Source of the DNA: an uncultured Erysipelotrichaceae bacterium
GTDB lineage: Bacteria; Bacillota_I; Bacilli_A; RF39; UBA660
DNA: 7,387 nucleotides
Assembly: GCA_902803685.1 (NCBI GenBank)
Contig: CADCQR010000103.1
Coordinates: 1-7,387, forward strand
Direction: 5' to 3'
In this document: piece by piece, positions 6,953 to 7,387 of the stretch
Layout: each line of letters begins with the position of its first letter
How positions within the stretch are numbered: position 1 is the stretch's first letter
The notes under the pieces: generated by a model
What the model saw: the letters and a program-made list of their open reading frames with translations, nothing else
The model's database searches: none
Told to the model about the DNA's origin: nothing
Made by a program: the position numbers and the translations under genes

Positions 6953-6973
6953 TGATAATGTATTTTATTATAT

Positions 6974-7387
6974 TTATTTCTTTGCATGACCTTGTGCATT
7001 ACCATCAGTTGGTTGTTGGAAGCTCATATCAACTAACTCTTGTACATGCTTTATAAAAGCACGTTGTTCTTCGTTCATGCCGCTAATTGTCAATTCATTA
7101 CCATTAACAGCATCATATCTGATATACTCCCCTTTGTCTTGGTCATCAAAAGGAAGTCCATCACATGTCATGATTAATAAATCTTGAAATATTTCCATCA
7201 TATCCTTACTACTCATCGTTTCTTCCTGTTTTATAATTTCTGGTTCACCAAGCTGTAGATATTTATTTAGCACTACCAATTGATAGTGGCATATGTCACC
7301 ATCAATCTTAATTGATATACGAGTTGGACGATTATCATTTTTCTTAGTTTCTTCAAATTTACTTTTAATACGATTTGCTATAGAGTC
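6974..7387 (-). CDS. Unrecognised acidic protein, 5' end missing
   Basis: The frame is open from the right edge: 137 residues are visible and the start lies outside the window. An in-frame TTG at 7279 lies in the middle of the continuous sequence GDICHYQLVVLNKY and is unlikely to be a real start. The visible part begins with a basic helix-like stretch (ANRIKSKFEETKK). The segment RPTRISIKIDG then looks like a beta strand and loosely recalls ribbon-helix-helix or small replication/mobilisation proteins. It continues with a mainly helical acidic region and a polar tail (QQPTDGNAQGHAKK). There is no membrane segment or catalytic motif I can name. It converges on the IS relic and is probably ended by the minus-strand hairpin at 6870-6906. 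Confidence is good that it is coding; function unknown. Confidence 0.75.
   Translation of the reverse strand, partial: DSIANRIKSKFEETKKNDNRPTRISIKIDGDICHYQLVVLNKYLQLGEPEIIKQEETMSSKDMMEIFQDLLIMTCDGLPFDDQDKGEYIRYDAVNGNELTISGMNEEQRAFIKHVQELVDMSFQQPTDGNAQGHAKK

Noticed and set aside
5576..6960. Target-site duplication around the IS relic
   Set aside because: Only TGAT is shared near the two borders; no 8-9 bp direct repeat is present, as expected of an old insertion.
1..7387. Alternative code with TGA as Trp
   Set aside because: The intact genes use TGG for Trp and have no internal TGA; stops in the IS relic are mostly TAA or TAG accompanied by frameshifts, so they reflect decay.

Overview
The window is AT-rich DNA (roughly 30% G+C by eye) read with the standard code: Trp is TGG, and TGA is not used inside the intact genes. 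A SirA-like gene directly after a transketolase gene, strong Shine-Dalgarno sites, TATAAT promoters and U-tailed terminators point to a low-GC Firmicute of the class Bacilli. The exact genus cannot be told from this sequence.

Layout. (1) 1-1107 (+) is the 3' part of an unrecognised, mostly helical soluble protein, closed by a strong intrinsic terminator at 1140-1171. (2) 1172-1876 has no intact gene. Its first 300 bases look like a decayed small membrane-protein gene, the middle is featureless, and the end carries the tkt promoter. (3) 1877-3865 (+) is transketolase, probably starting at a TTG. (4) 3916-4320 (+) is a SirA-family protein (DnaA-binding replication inhibitor) with its own promoter overlapping the tkt stop codon. 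The tkt-sirA order is that of Bacillus subtilis. (5) 4371-5536 (+) is a probable two-gene operon: a YfbR/HDDC2-type HD-domain phosphohydrolase followed by a small P-loop kinase-like protein, both probably acting on nucleotides. (6) 5584-6952 is a decayed IS256-family insertion sequence with many frameshifts and stops. (7) 6974-7387 (-) is the 3' part of an unrecognised gene whose likely terminator lies inside the IS relic.

Functional reading. The central block joins pentose-phosphate metabolism (tkt), replication-initiation control (sirA) and nucleotide turnover (HD protein plus P-loop protein). The three promoters there all lie very close to their genes, predicting leaders of only about 10-15 nt. 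The flanks (unknown partial genes, terminator, gene remnants, IS relic) look more like accessory DNA. No CRISPR array, tRNA, rRNA or riboswitch was found. No complete new system is evident. The leads most worth following are the SirA homologue with apparently conserved DnaA-contact residues and the HD-phosphohydrolase/P-loop pair.
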